Shown: positions 49,386-59,898, numbered from the stretch's first letter. The stretch is 64,000 bases of DNA from Shinella sp. UYSO24 (GCA_902167985.1 CABHNZ010000011.1:1-64000), one strand, 5' to 3'. Program-made: numbers and translations. The notes: generated by a model from the letters alone, not told the origin.

Positions 49386-50057
49386 TCAGGCCGCCTTGCC
49401 CGAAGAGGCAATGTTGTCGAGCATGATCTGTGCGCGGTTGGCAACGTTGCGCGGCGCAGACTGGTCGCCGGTAATCTGCTCGAACCACTGCTTGGCCTGC
49501 TTCATGTTGCCGGCCTTGTAGGCGGAAAGCCCGAGCGCCTCGCGCGCGGAATTCGCCAGCATATGGCCCTGAACCGCCATGATTTCTGCCTTGGCGGCAA
49601 CCTGTTCGTAAGTGCCCGTATCGACGAGGATGAAGGCGGCGCGCAGGTTTGCCAGATCGCGGATCGCCTGCGGTGCCGACGTGTCGGCGCCGATCTCGGA
49701 GAACGCCTTCACGGCGCCGGCCTGATCGCCCTTGTCCGACTGAACGGAGGCCGCGCGCATCTTGGCAAGCACCGGATAGGAGCCGCTGCCATCCTTTTCG
49801 ATGGCGCCGAGCGCTGCGAGCGCCTCGTCATATTTCTTGCCCTGCGCCAGATCGAGCGCGGCGACGAACCGGTCGCCGGCAGCCGACGAGTTGCTGGCAT
49901 CCCAGTAGCGATAACCGCTATAGCCGGCGGTGGCCACGACGATCAGCACGGCAGCGCCGATGACGATCTTGCCGTAACGCTTCCAGACATAACGCATCTG
50001 GTCGGAGCGGAGCTCCTCGTTGACCTCACGGAAAAAGCTGTCGTCGTTATGCGCCAT
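49386..50057 (-). CDS. YfgM-like tetratricopeptide membrane protein
   Basis: This intact 223-residue protein has a short cytoplasmic N-terminus (MAHNDDSFFREVNEELRSDQ) and one membrane helix (IVIGAAVLIVVATAGYSGYR). A periplasmic TPR-like helical domain follows (GKKYDEALAALGAIEKDG, EALGLSAYKAGNMKQAKQWF). The homologous YfgM interacts with the Sec translocon and periplasmic chaperones. ATG 50057 has GGAG upstream; longer in-frame starts lack support. It is the first gene of an operon with der. Confidence 0.88.
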   Translation of the reverse strand: MAHNDDSFFREVNEELRSDQMRYVWKRYGKIVIGAAVLIVVATAGYSGYRYWDASNSSAAGDRFVAALDLAQGKKYDEALAALGAIEKDGSGSYPVLAKMRAASVQSDKGDQAGAVKAFSEIGADTSAPQAIRDLANLRAAFILVDTGTYEQVAAKAEIMAVQGHMLANSAREALGLSAYKAGNMKQAKQWFEQITGDQSAPRNVANRAQIMLDNIASSGKAA

Positions 50058-50420
50058 AAAAGTCTCCGGCCCTCTGGCCTGCCAGTCGAACATGGGTGGC
50101 AACCGGGCGTCCCCGGAGCCTCGATGCAAACCGATCCGCCCCCTTGATTGAAGAAGGTGGCACGCGAAAACATCGTTCAAGAAAGCGCCTTCTAGCCTAT
50201 TTTGCACAGGATGTAAGGCCCCAAGGCGATCTCTCCAGCAAAACTCGCCGTGACAATGCCATCAAACCATGGCCGACGGCCCGATTATCGAACCACGGGA
50301 AGCGTTTTTCGGCCTCTCTCCCCAGCTTCGCCGTATTCCGGGCGCAATGCGGCGCACCCGCGTTGCGGCCTTTAAGGCCATGCTTCGCACATCATGCATT
50401 CGACGTTCATGCGAGGTTCC
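50058..50420. other. divergent intergenic region
   Basis: This gap lies between the YfgM-like gene (minus) and the deacetylase (plus). No gene is seen. A weak AT-rich block around 50195-50215 may hold the minus-strand promoter. Confidence 0.35.
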
Positions 50421-51532
50421 ATGCGTCCGTCCCTTCTGCCAGTCACCGCGCTCACCCTCTGTCTCCGCCTTGCCGCGGCCCATGCGGACGAGACGATGAC
50501 CCCGCCCGTGACCCCGCCCGCGACCCCAATGACCGGCACAACGACATCGCAGCCCCAGACAACAGAACCGGCCGCAAATCCCGTGACCGACACGCATCAG
50601 AAGCGCAAGCAGCTGCTGATGATCTCCTTCGATGGCGCGGGACCGAACCCGCTCTGGAAGAAGAGCATGGATATCGCCGCCCGTTCCAACGCCCATTTCA
50701 CCTATTTCCTCGCCTGCTCCCTCATCATCGACCGCGCCCGGGCCAAAACCTATCAGGGGCCGGGCGAAAAGCCGGGCCGTTCGAATATCGGCTTTGCCCA
50801 GACCGCCGAAGAGGCGCGCGAGCGGCTTGGCCATATCTGGGAGGCGCATCTGGCCGGTCACGAGATCGGCAGCCATACCTGCGGCCATTTCGACGGCAAG
50901 GACTGGTCGGAAGCCGAGTGGCTTTCCGAACTGAAGACCTTTCGCACGACGGTCAGCAATGCCTGGGCCGACGAAGGCGCGGCCGACAGGGAGCCCTCCG
51001 GCTGGAAGGATTTTGTCGCAAACGGCATACGCGGCTTTCGCGCCCCCTATTTCTCCACCAGCGCCGGCATGATCGCAGCCGAGAGGAAGGCCGGTTTCGT
51101 CTATGATGCCAGCGCCGTCACCAAGGGCCCTGCCTATCCGGAGGAAATCGCCAATGGTGACGGAAAGGGCATGCTGCGCTTCGGCCTGCCGCTGATCCCG
51201 GAAGGCCCGAGCGAGCGCCCGATCATCGGCATGGACTACAATCTCTATTTCCGCCATTCGAAGGCGACCGAGGACGTCGCCAATGCCGCGACCTACGAGG
51301 ACCGTGCCTACAAGGCCTCAAGGCCGCCTTCGACAGGCAGTATGACGGCAAGCGCATTCCCGTCCAGTTCGGCTTCCACTTCGTCGAAATGAATGGCGGC
51401 GCCTATTGGCGGGCGATGGAAAGGCTCGTCACCGATGTCTGCCTGCGCCAGGATGTCTCCTGCGTCAGCTATTCCGAGGCGATCGCCATCATGAAGAAGG
51501 AAAACACGATCGCCAGCGGCTCGGGGCTCTGA
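50421..51532 (+). CDS. polysaccharide deacetylase (NodB-like), frame broken near 51320
   Basis: This secreted CE4-family protein of about 370 residues starts at ATG 50421 with GAGG upstream and a signal peptide (MRPSLLPVTALTLCLRLAAA). A Thr/Pro linker precedes the NodB fold. Motif 1 reads MISFDGAGPN, with one Asp where active CE4 enzymes have two. The metal His pair is in GSHTCGHFDG and the Arg-Pro motif in GFRAPYFS. One T is missing in GCCTTCAAG; restoring it gives AFKAAFDRQYDGKRIPVQFG and a stop at 51532. The altered motif 1 makes activity uncertain. Confidence 0.85.
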
Positions 51533-51759
51533 GCACCCACCGGGCGGACGCCTCCACCTCCACCTCCACCTCCGCCTCCGCTTGGACCGGCTTCAGCCCC
51601 GGCACCAGCGTGGGCCTTGGCTTCCGCTCCCACGGCCGCCCCTGTTCAAGCGCGTGTTGCATGCGCTGAGACACCATGCCGGCGGCTCATCCTTGGGCGG
51701 CCCGATCTCTCGCGCGAAATTCATTTCGTCTTTCGCGCTGCACAAGATATGACAGTTTC

Positions 51760-52113
51760 ATGACATCATCCCTTGCCAAAGCTCTCGCCTGGCTGGCTTT
51801 CGCCGGCATCATCTTCGTGACCGTTTCGCCGATCGGTCTTCGCCCGCACGATTTCCTGCCCGTCGATGTGGATCGGGCCGGCGCCTTTGCCGTCATGGCT
51901 TTCCTCTTCGTGGTTGCCTACCCGCGCCACTGGCTGCTTTGCGGTATTCTCGTGATCGTCGGCGCAGTCGGCATCGAGGCCCTGCAGCTTCTCTCGCCCA
52001 CCCGCCATGCCCGACTGGACGATGCGCTGATCAAGGCAGTCGGCGCAGCACTCGGCTGCCTTGCCGGCCGGGCGGTCAACCAGCTTTTGAGCCGCCGCAC
52101 CGCTGCCGCCTGA
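51760..52113 (+). CDS. VanZ-like membrane protein
   Basis: This intact 117-residue protein has three or four membrane helices (ALAWLAFAGIIFVTVSPIGL, GAFAVMAFLFVVAY, WLLCGILVIVGAVGIEALQL). The VanZ-like PIGLRP and EALQLLSPTRHARLDD motifs are present. The family's role is mostly unknown; VanZ itself gives low teicoplanin resistance. The ribosome site is weak. The frame is open upstream to 51676, but that part does not look coding. Confidence 0.75.
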   Translation: MTSSLAKALAWLAFAGIIFVTVSPIGLRPHDFLPVDVDRAGAFAVMAFLFVVAYPRHWLLCGILVIVGAVGIEALQLLSPTRHARLDDALIKAVGAALGCLAGRAVNQLLSRRTAAA

Positions 52114-52496
52114 GGAAGAAGAGGCGCTTGCGGGAAAATAATCCGGTTTAAAACCAGCGCCTTCCAGGTTTTCTGATGGTTCTTGACGTCTGCGACGTCC
52201 CCCTTCTTCGCCGCTGCCCGATACTGGCCATGCCATCGGGCGGGGAACCGGGTTCTAGAACCGGCAACCTTCCAACGGGTTCTGCCCGGTCCCGGTGGTG
52301 ATCGTCGCAAGGCCTTGAACCGGCGCCCCTGACAAGGGCGGCATCACACCGCAAGAGGCTTTTCAGCGATCGGGGCAGGCGAAACCGTCGCCACCCTCCC
52401 GAAACCCATGCGCCTGCCCTCTCCCCATGACAAAACCGCGCCGGACAAAAATCGCGCGGCCAAACGTGCTGCGATATGTCAGGTGAGCGCCCGGCG
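52114..52496. other. non-coding gap between convergent genes
   Basis: This 383-base gap contains a near-perfect palindrome around 52247-52264 (CCGGGTTCTAGAACCGG) and GACGTC-TGC-GACGTC near 52186-52200. A 23-codon ORF at about 52230 has no ribosome site. No gene is called. Confidence 0.4.
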
Positions 52497-53766
52497 TCAG
52501 GTCGGCCGGTTGGCGTTCATCTCGCCACCCTCGGCTTCGCGCCGCAGGTAATGCTCGTCGATTGCCGGCAGCGGACCACCATCGATCGCCGCCTCGAGGC
52601 CTTCAGCGCTTGTGGATGGACAGAAGCTCGATGATCGTCGTCCAGGACGTGACGAGATACTGGAACGAGTTTGATACCTGACCGAAGGCCGTCGAGATCT
52701 GCTGGTAGATACCATAGGTGATCTTGTGCGCGACGATGGTCGGTATCAGCATGAAGGTGAGGAACAGCGCATCCGCCTGCACGTAGAAGTACCGGGCGAC
52801 GTTGAAATAGAGGTAGTGGAAGTACATGCGGAAATAGTTCTTCCGCACATTCGCGTAGAGTTCCTTCACCGTCACCGGATCGGCGCGTTCGGCATGGTCC
52901 TCGCCATAGACGAGTTCCTTGCGATAAGCCGCCTCGACGCGCTGGTTGCGGAAGTTCAGGCCCGGCAGCTTGATGCCGACGACGGCCAGCAGGACCGTGC
53001 CGAAGGCCGACCAGAACAGCGCCAGCCAGAACAGCGCATGCGCCACTTCACCGATGACGGGCAGTTCCGACACATAGCTCGACAGGCCGAAGAGGATCGG
53101 CAGGAAGACGACCAGCGTCATCACCGAATTGATCAGCGAAATGCCGAGGCCTTCGAGCGTTGCCGAAAACCGCATCGTATCTTCCTGAATACGCTGCGAG
53201 GCACCTTCGATATGGCGAAGCTTTTCCCACTTCGACATGTAGAAGTCGTTCATCGCGGTACGCCAGCGGAAGATGTAGTGGCTGGTGAAGAAGTCGGTGA
53301 GGATCGACACGAACATGCTGAGGAAGGCGATCTGCGCGAAGATCAGCATCAGCGAGTAGAAGTCCCAGTCGGTAATGCCGGGCTTGCCGCTCAGCGCATT
53401 CTGCAGGAGATCACCGAAGGGCCGGCGGAAATTGTTGATGACCACCGAGATCTGCACGCCGAAATAGGTAACGGTGATGATGAGGAGCGAGCCCCAGATC
53501 GACCAGAGTTTCCACGGGTGATCCTTGGCAATCACCGTCCATGCCGCGCCGAAGAGCCCGAGGCAGGCGGCGAAATAACCGTAGAACCAGAGGTTTGCCG
53601 GCACGATGAAATAGGAAAGATCGAAGGGCTCCTGCTCCGGCATGACATAGCCGAGCTTGGTGCCGAGCCCGTCAAAGATGAAATACCAGGCAAGGATGGT
53701 GACAAAGGCCCATATGACGGCCGAGGTGAAGAGCAGCTTCGGCCGCGGGAAGAAGGAGTGGAACAC
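52497..53766 (-). CDS. bacA: BacA/SbmA peptide transporter, two frame breaks near the C-terminus
   Basis: This inner-membrane SbmA/BacA protein of about 424 residues starts at GTG 53766. The N-terminus MFHSFFPRPKLLFTSAVIW, FTSHYIFRWRTAMNDFYMSK, GASQRIQEDTMRFS and NFRMYFHYLYF-type segment (KNYFRMYFHYLYFNVARYF) are hallmarks. BacA imports proline-rich and NCR peptides and is needed for chronic intracellular life in rhizobia and Brucella. After SIHKR two one-base losses (CGCCTG read as CGCTG, GCCTTC read as GCCTC) occur. Restoring them gives LKAFEAAIDGGPLPAIDEHY and a stop at 52497. Confidence 0.93.
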
Positions 53767-53934
53767 GGAGCTTTGGCTTTCCTGAGTTCGAGTCTGACGG
53801 TGTCCGGGAGGGACCTTTTACCCGAAACTAAGGCAGTTCCAAGAACCCGGCAATGCCCGCCGGCTTTTGTTACGCAATTGTAACGGCGTGCTTTTCCGCG
53901 CCCGGCCCGCCGATCGGCAGCACGATGGCCGGCG

Positions 53935-55146
53935 CTACCGCCGCGCCCAGACAACCGGACCGGAGAGAACCATAGCAAGCACGATTGCTCCAACGGCGAT
54001 CAGCGAGGCAAGCTCGAAACTGCCGCTCACCTCTGCCGCCCAGCCGGCGACCAGCGGCCCGATGATCTGCCCGACCCCGAAAGCAGCCGTCATGAAGGCG
54101 AAGGCCCGGCGCGGGCTTTCCGGCGAAAGCTGCCGGCCGATCTGCAGGCCGAAGGCGGTGATCACCATGAAAGTCGCCCCGAGCAGCAGCCCGCCGACCA
54201 GAGCCCCCGCAACCGGCGAGAGCGTCACCGAAGATAGAACACCGATCGCCAGCAGCGCCTGCGCCGCAAGATAGGCGCGCCCGAGCCCGATCCGCGCCGA
54301 GACAGGATGCCAGGCGGCAAGCGACACCGCCGCGGCAATGCCGGTGACGAACCATGCGAGAAACTCGACGACCGGCCCCGATCCGCCCATCCGTGCGATC
54401 GCCACGAGAAAGGTGGCCGTGATCACATAGCCGAAACCGAACAGGCCGTAGGAAAGCGTCAGGAGCAGTTGCGGCGCCTTCCAGACCAGCGGCGGCTCGA
54501 CGCTGCGCACCACCTCGCCGCGGGGCCTCGGCAGCAGCGCCTGCACCACGAATGTGGCGACGAGAACGATGACGGCACCGGCAATCCAGTTCACCCGCCA
54601 GCCATGTGCCGCATCGCCCATCACCATGTTGACGATGAAGACCAGCGCCGACGAGATGGCAATCCCGAGCCCGACGCCGCCGAAATGCAGCATGTTGACC
54701 ACCTGCCGGCCGGCCGCATGCGGAATGACGATCGACGATGTGAGGATCATCGCAAGCGCACTGACGAGACCGGCGAGGAAGCGGATGAGGACGAAGGCGG
54801 CGAGGCTTTCGCTGATCCCCATGGCAAGCAGAAGCGCCGCCGTGGCGTAAAGCGCCGAAAGCGCCACCAGCCGCTCGCGGCCCGCCGCCCAGCCATAGGC
54901 CGAGAGAATGGCGCCGGCGAGATAACCGGCAAAATTGCCGGCCGCAATATAGCCCGCATCCGAAGCGGAAAGCGGAATGCCGGCGATCATGCCCGGCAGG
55001 ATCGGCGTGTAGAAGAACCGCCCGAAACCCATGGCAGAGGCCATGGCAATCGTACCGGCAAGGCCGATGAGGATGGCGCGGCGCGCCTGATCGCGGTCTT
55101 GGCCCCGGTCGTGGTCGCGCTCTTGGTCTGGTGTCATCTGCAGCAT
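53935..55146 (-). CDS. YbfB/YjiJ-family MFS transporter
   Basis: This intact 403-residue carrier has 12 predicted membrane helices. The N-terminus is hydrophilic and Asp/Arg-rich (DQERDHDRGQDRDQ). The family motif MASAMGFGRFFYTPILPGM follows in helix 1, with ASDAGYIAAGNFAGYLAGA after it. The substrate is unknown; relatives are mostly annotated as putative exporters. It is divergent from the padR gene, which may control it. Confidence 0.85.
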   Translation of the reverse strand: MLQMTPDQERDHDRGQDRDQARRAILIGLAGTIAMASAMGFGRFFYTPILPGMIAGIPLSASDAGYIAAGNFAGYLAGAILSAYGWAAGRERLVALSALYATAALLLAMGISESLAAFVLIRFLAGLVSALAMILTSSIVIPHAAGRQVVNMLHFGGVGLGIAISSALVFIVNMVMGDAAHGWRVNWIAGAVIVLVATFVVQALLPRPRGEVVRSVEPPLVWKAPQLLLTLSYGLFGFGYVITATFLVAIARMGGSGPVVEFLAWFVTGIAAAVSLAAWHPVSARIGLGRAYLAAQALLAIGVLSSVTLSPVAGALVGGLLLGATFMVITAFGLQIGRQLSPESPRRAFAFMTAAFGVGQIIGPLVAGWAAEVSGSFELASLIAVGAIVLAMVLSGPVVWARR

Positions 55147-55290
55147 GCCCGCCTTATCGCAGGAGAGACCGCAGCGGGCAATTCAGCTTTTGTCATCGGA
55201 GCTATGAACCGGGCTGATGCAGGCGCAACCCACGCACCTCCGCAGCAGCCGGCGCAGAATCGCGCATGGCCCTCTTGAACGGCAATATCG

Positions 55291-55311
55291 TACGACACAT
55301 GTTTTACGACA
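55291..55311. promoter_or_regulatory. direct repeat in the MFS/padR divergent region
   Basis: TACGACA occurs at 55291-55297 and 55305-55311, 14 bases apart. ATCGTACGA also occurs near 55288 and 55347. These are candidate operators for the PadR protein acting on one or both divergent genes. Confidence 0.4.
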
Positions 55312-55365
55312 TAGCGAACGATACATCTTATGACCCTGAACACAATCGTACGAAAGGAAATGCCC

Positions 55366-56097
55366 ATGCGTGGTTTTCGTGGAGACATGTTTGGCGCCGG
55401 TCTGCGCTTTGGCCGCAAGCTGGCCGCCGGTGATCTGCAGCTCGTCATTCTGGCGCTTCTGGAAAAGGCGCCGAGCCATGGCTACGACCTGATCAAGCAG
55501 CTGGAAGAGCGTTCCAACGGCTTTTACGTGCCGAGCCCCGGCGTCATCTATCCGGCGCTCACCTATCTGGAGGAAGCGGGCCTTGCGGAAGTCGAGGAGG
55601 CAGGCACCCGCAAGCTTTACAGGATCACCGAGGCGGGCAAGGCGAAAGTCGAGGAAAACCGCAGCATGATCGAATTCACCTTCAGCAATCTCGAGACATT
55701 CGGCGACAAGATGGCCGCCTTCAAGCGGATGTTCGACCCCGCCCAGCGCGGAGACGACGAGGCCGATGGGGGAGCTGATGAGGGCTTTGATGGCCGCCGT
55801 CGCGGTGGTCCCGGCGGCGGCTTTGCGGGCGCCTTCGGTGGCGGTTTCGGCCGCGGCCGCGGCGGACATGGTGGCCCCGGCGGACATGGTGGCCCTGGAG
55901 GTCATGGCAGGGATCACGATCGCGATGGCGACTGGGGTTTCATGCGTGGCCGCGAGGATGAAGTCTCCGCCGCCCGCCAGCTGTTGAAATCGGCCCTGAA
56001 AGTCCGCCATCCGTGGTCGCCGGACGAGGCAAAGCGCATCGCCGCCATTCTGGAACGCGCCGCAACCGATATCCTGCAGGGCGGCCGGACGGAATAG
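55366..56097 (+). CDS. PadR-family transcriptional regulator with Gly/His-rich insert
   Basis: This intact protein of about 243 residues starts at ATG 55366 with AAAGGAA 5-8 bases upstream. The PadR winged helix (about 20-105) reads LAAGDLQLVILALLEKAPSH, then GVIYPALTYLEEAGLAEVEE. A Gly/Arg/His-rich segment (about 145-190) with HGGPGG repeats follows, then a short helical C-terminus (REDEVSAARQLLKSALKVRH). The low-complexity insert may bind metal or be a flexible spacer. It is divergent from the MFS transporter gene. Confidence 0.88.
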   Translation: MRGFRGDMFGAGLRFGRKLAAGDLQLVILALLEKAPSHGYDLIKQLEERSNGFYVPSPGVIYPALTYLEEAGLAEVEEAGTRKLYRITEAGKAKVEENRSMIEFTFSNLETFGDKMAAFKRMFDPAQRGDDEADGGADEGFDGRRRGGPGGGFAGAFGGGFGRGRGGHGGPGGHGGPGGHGRDHDRDGDWGFMRGREDEVSAARQLLKSALKVRHPWSPDEAKRIAAILERAATDILQGGRTE

Positions 56098-56210
56098 GCC
56101 CGATCGCTCCAACCCGCTGCATCACGACACCGGCAGAAAATCGCAAAGGCGGCCACGACAGGCCTCCTTTTTCTTCATTCTCGTCAGCATTGGAAACCGC
56201 CCGCTACGGG

Positions 56211-56576
56211 CTAAGGCGCATCGGCGCTTCCGCCTGTGCCTGTACCGGAGTCAGTCTCATCCCCGACCTCTGCCCCCTTCACCGCATCCACGCCTGACAC
56301 GGCATAGTCGCGCTCGATATGGGAGGTCGCCGCAAACCATGCGGATGACCGGGTTCTCGTCTGGTGCTCTTCGAAGGCCGCCCGATCGGCAAAGGCCTCC
56401 TCGACACGCCAGACAAGAGGATCGGCCGTCTGTGTCACGGCAAAGGAGAGGCAGCCCGGCTCCGCTCTTGTCAGTGCGATATGATCGCCAAGATGACGCT
56501 CGACGACCGCCACCTCATCCATGGATAGACACCGAAGAAAGCCGGTCAGCCTGACCGTCGTTGATTGGCGCTCCAT
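56211..56576 (-). CDS. antibiotic biosynthesis monooxygenase (ABM) domain protein
   Basis: This 121-residue protein starts at ATG 56576 with GGAGGGAT upstream. The ABM fold is seen in VRLTGFLRCLSMDEVAVVER, HIALTRAEPGCLSFAVTQ and FADRAAFEEHQTRTRSSAW (the conserved H of the FxxHxxS/T motif). Relatives are quinol monooxygenases or heme-degrading enzymes; the substrate is unknown. The longer frame to 56756 has no start support. Confidence 0.75.
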   Translation of the reverse strand: MERQSTTVRLTGFLRCLSMDEVAVVERHLGDHIALTRAEPGCLSFAVTQTADPLVWRVEEAFADRAAFEEHQTRTRSSAWFAATSHIERDYAVSGVDAVKGAEVGDETDSGTGTGGSADAP

Positions 56577-56763
56577 GATATCCCTCCGCGATGAAACCCT
56601 GCCGCTTTGTCCCTTCCCTATAGCCATATCGGCCAGAGGCTGCGACAGTATTTCGAAGGCATCGACTGGAGCCCGACCAGCAACCGCCAGCTTGCAGCCA
56701 CAAACCGGCAGCCGCGAACCGGCAGCCACTTGGCAGCAGCCGCCGGCTGTCATCACGCCTCCC

Positions 56764-57072
56764 TCACTTAAACGGGTAGCGCTCGCCGTTCTTGTTGACC
56801 AGCGTATAGCTTTTGCCGTCCGTCAGGATCTTGTCGCAGCGCAGCCCGCCATTGTCGAAACTGACGCAGATCAGCCCCTCGGAGATTTTATAGACGCCCG
56901 GCGAGCCACCCTGGTAAGTATAGCGGCCATTGGCATAGTATCGTTTCACCCCGAGCGTCTTGCCGACGGCCATTTTCTCGATTTCCGCCTTGGTCGCCGC
57001 CCGTTCCTCGGCAGCAGCGGCAGGTGCTGCGAATGCAATCAAAAGTGCAATTGATATGTATTTCGACACCAT
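56764..57072 (-). CDS. small secreted protein, unknown
   Basis: This 102-residue protein starts at ATG 57072 after GGAGAAAGAC, with a signal peptide (MVSKYISIALLIAFAAPAAA). The mature part is KAEIEKMAVGKTLGVKRYYA, then YTYQGGSPGVYKISEGLICV and a CVSFDN/LRCDK Cys pair that could form a disulfide. ATG 57084 is an alternative start. I do not recognise a family, though short beta-rich periplasmic proteins of this kind are common in rhizobia. Confidence 0.7.
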   Translation of the reverse strand: MVSKYISIALLIAFAAPAAAAEERAATKAEIEKMAVGKTLGVKRYYANGRYTYQGGSPGVYKISEGLICVSFDNGGLRCDKILTDGKSYTLVNKNGERYPFK

Positions 57073-57274
57073 GTCTTTCTCCATGAAAGTATAAACACAA
57101 TCATTAGTAAGAGCGACCGGCGCGCCAGCAACACCCAAACGGGTGAAATCCGTTCTTTTGCTTGGCATAGCGGCCTTGCAAAGATCCTCGGGCGAAGGGC
57201 AATCGATGATTGAGCCATCGGCGCAAAGATGATCTCATCGGGGAATCGTGACACACGCCGACCGGAGTGGTTCA

Positions 57275-59128
57275 ATGTCGATATCGGATACGATCTTTCG
57301 CCCGTTCGAAACGCTGATCAGACCGCTCGACATTCCCTATCGGCCGCTGCCGGCAAAGGGGCCATTGGCCGTCGTCCTGCATTTCGTCTCGATGTTTCGC
57401 GGCGTGCTGATCACGCTGGCGCTCTTTTCCATGGCCTTTGAGGCGATCAATCTCTCGATCGTCTGGGGCCTCTCCGTCATCGTCGATGGCGTCACCAAAG
57501 ACGGGGCTCCGGCCTTTCTCGCCGAGAGGTGGCCGATGCTCACTGTGCTCGGCCTCCTCATCTTTCCGGCCATGCCGATCATCTCCTTCGTGGTCAACAC
57601 GTTGAAGTCACATACGCTCTCCATCGCCATGCCGGCCGCCATCCAGTGGCAGGGCCACAAGGCGGTGGAGCAGCAGGATCTCGCCTTCTTCCATGATCTC
57701 TTCGCCGGTCAGGTCGCCTCGCGCCTGCAGCAGGTGGCAAGTGCAGCACAGGATCAGATCATCGCGGCCTTCCAGTCCATCCCGCGCTTCGCCTTTCAGC
57801 TCATCGGCTCGACCGTCCTGCTCGCAGCCCTCTCCTGGCAGCTGGCATTACCGGTGATCGTCTGGATCGCCCTCAACATCGCCTATACCGCCCGCATCGT
57901 GCCGATGTTTGCCGAGCGCTCGCGCCGCACCGCCAAACAGCGCAGCCTCGTTGCCGGCGCCATTACCGATCTCTACGCCAATATGCAGATGATCAAGCAG
58001 TTCGCCGCCGAAGACAGCGAGGCCGGCACCATCCGCGGGATCATCCAGAAGAAGATCGATACCCAGCACAAGGAACAGCGGCTCTACCGCGCCTCGGAGG
58101 TGACGGTCGTCATCCTCAACTCGCTCGTCTGGATCGCCATGCTGGCAATCGGCTTTTCAGGCCTCGTTCAGGGTTTTCTGTCGATCGGCAGTTTCGTCGG
58201 CGCCATCTATCTGATGAACCGCCTGTCGAGCCAGATCTTCGTCTTCCTGCAGATGGGCCAGCAGCTGTTTCAGGCGATCGGCACGATCCGCGATGCCATG
58301 CCGGTCATGACCACCCCGCCGACCATCATCGACCGGCCTGGCGCCCCAGACCTCGCAATCGGCGCCGGCGAAATCCGTTTCGAAAATATCCGCTTTTCCT
58401 ATGCGAACGGCAAACCCGTCATCAACGATCTCTCGCTCGCGGTGCGCTCCGGCGAAAAGTCGGCCTTGTCGGCGTCTCGGGTGCCGGCAAGACGACGCTG
58501 GTCAGCCTGCTCCTGCGCTTCCATGACATCAAGGCCGGCGCAATTCGGATCGACGGGCAGGATATCCGTGACGTCACCCAGGCAAGCCTGCGCCGCGCGA
58601 TCGGCGTGATCGCCCAGGATGTCGCCCTCCTGCATCGTTCGGTCGGAGACAACATCCGCTACGGACGGCCCGAGGCGACACGCGCCGAGATCAGGCGGGC
58701 AGCGGAACTTGCAAGCGCCGAAGCCTTCATCGCCGACCTTTCCGATGCCGAGGCGCACCGGCTACGACGCCTATGTCGGCGATCGCGGCATAAAGCTCTC
58801 CGGCGGCCAGCGTCAGAGGGTGGCGATCGCCCGCGTGCTTTTGAAGGATGCGCCGATCCTCGTCCTCGACGAGGCCACCTCCGCGCTGGACAGTGAATCG
58901 GAAGCCGCCATTCAGGACAGGCTGGAGGCGATCATGCGCGGCAAGACGGTGATCGCCATCGCCCACCGCCTGTCGACCATCGCCAGCATGGACCGGATCG
59001 TCGTCATCGACAAAGGCCGCATCGTCGAAGAAGGCCGTCCGGAAGAGCTGATCGCCGCAGACGGCCTGTTTTCCAGACTATGGAAGCGCCAGACCGGCGG
59101 CTTCATGCCCGATGAACTGGAAGAATAG
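57275..59128 (+). CDS. ABC exporter (fused permease-ATPase), two frame breaks
   Basis: This homodimeric half-transporter has about 618 residues, with six membrane helices in residues 30-330. The ATPase has Walker [16 protein letters not shown], signature [14 protein letters not shown], Walker [13 protein letters not shown] and the switch His in AHRLSTI. Frame breaks lie near 58460 (AAGGTC read as AAGTC) and near 58753 (net two bases missing, [16 protein letters not shown]). The start ATG 57275 has GGAG 8 bases upstream. The substrate, lipid or drug, is unknown. Converges with map. Confidence 0.88.
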
Positions 59129-59142
59129 GATCGCTCTTCCGC

Positions 59143-59898
59143 TTATTCGGCGAGCGTCAGAATGAGCGGCCCGTTGCGGGTGACGACGATCGTATGCTCG
59201 TATTGCACGGTCGGCGCACGCGGATCGCTGTAGAGCGTCCAGGGATCGCCATTGCCGCCATCTTCGGCCCAGTCGGCGCCGAGCGACAGGAAGGGCTCGA
59301 CGGTAAAGACCAGCCCCTCTTCCATGATCCGCGTCTCGTCCGCATCCGGCCAGGTCGGAATTTCCTTCGGCTCCTCATGCAGCGAGCGGCCGATGCCGTG
59401 GCTCGAAAGATTGGTGATCAGCGAATAGCGGTTCTTCTTGGCGAAGGCGCCGATTGCATTGCCTATACCCGCCAAAGGCTTGCCGGTCTTCACCTGCTGC
59501 AACCCGGTCCACATGGCGCGCCGGCCATCGCGGCAGAGCTTTTCGATCTCGCGCTTCACCGGCGGCACGGCAAAGGAGGCGCCGGTATCGCCATAGAACC
59601 CGTCCTTCAACGCCGAAACGTCGATATTGACGAGATCGCCGGCCGCAATCACCCGGTCGCCGGGAATGCCATGCGCCACTTCCTCGTTGACGCTGATGCA
59701 GGTGGCGCCGGGAAACTTGTAATCATGCTCGGGCGCCGATTGCGCGCCGCCCTCTTCAAGGATCCGCCGGCCGATCGCGTCGAGTTCGCGGGTGGTGATA
59801 CCCGGCTCCAGCGCCTTGCCCATGGTCTCCATCGCGCGGGCACAGAGGCGGCCGATATCCTTCAGCTTCGCCAGTTCCTCTTCGCTCGAAATCACCAT
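59143..59898 (-). CDS. map: methionine aminopeptidase type I
   Basis: This intact 251-residue protein removes the initiator methionine. All five metal ligands are visible in context: Asp in VNIDVSALKDG, Asp in YGDTGASF, His in SSHGIGRSLHE, Glu in FTVEPFLSL and Glu in VQYEHTIVV. The start ATG 59898 lies in CCAATGGT context with a modest ribosome site. Rhizobia often carry more than one map; whether this is the essential copy cannot be told. Confidence 0.95.
   Translation of the reverse strand: MVISSEEELAKLKDIGRLCARAMETMGKALEPGITTRELDAIGRRILEEGGAQSAPEHDYKFPGATCISVNEEVAHGIPGDRVIAAGDLVNIDVSALKDGFYGDTGASFAVPPVKREIEKLCRDGRRAMWTGLQQVKTGKPLAGIGNAIGAFAKKNRYSLITNLSSHGIGRSLHEEPKEIPTWPDADETRIMEEGLVFTVEPFLSLGADWAEDGGNGDPWTLYSDPRAPTVQYEHTIVVTRNGPLILTLAE

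Noticed and set aside
52148-52354. Short ORFs in the VanZ-bacA gap
   Set aside because: They have no start signals; palindromes in the region explain much of its structure.
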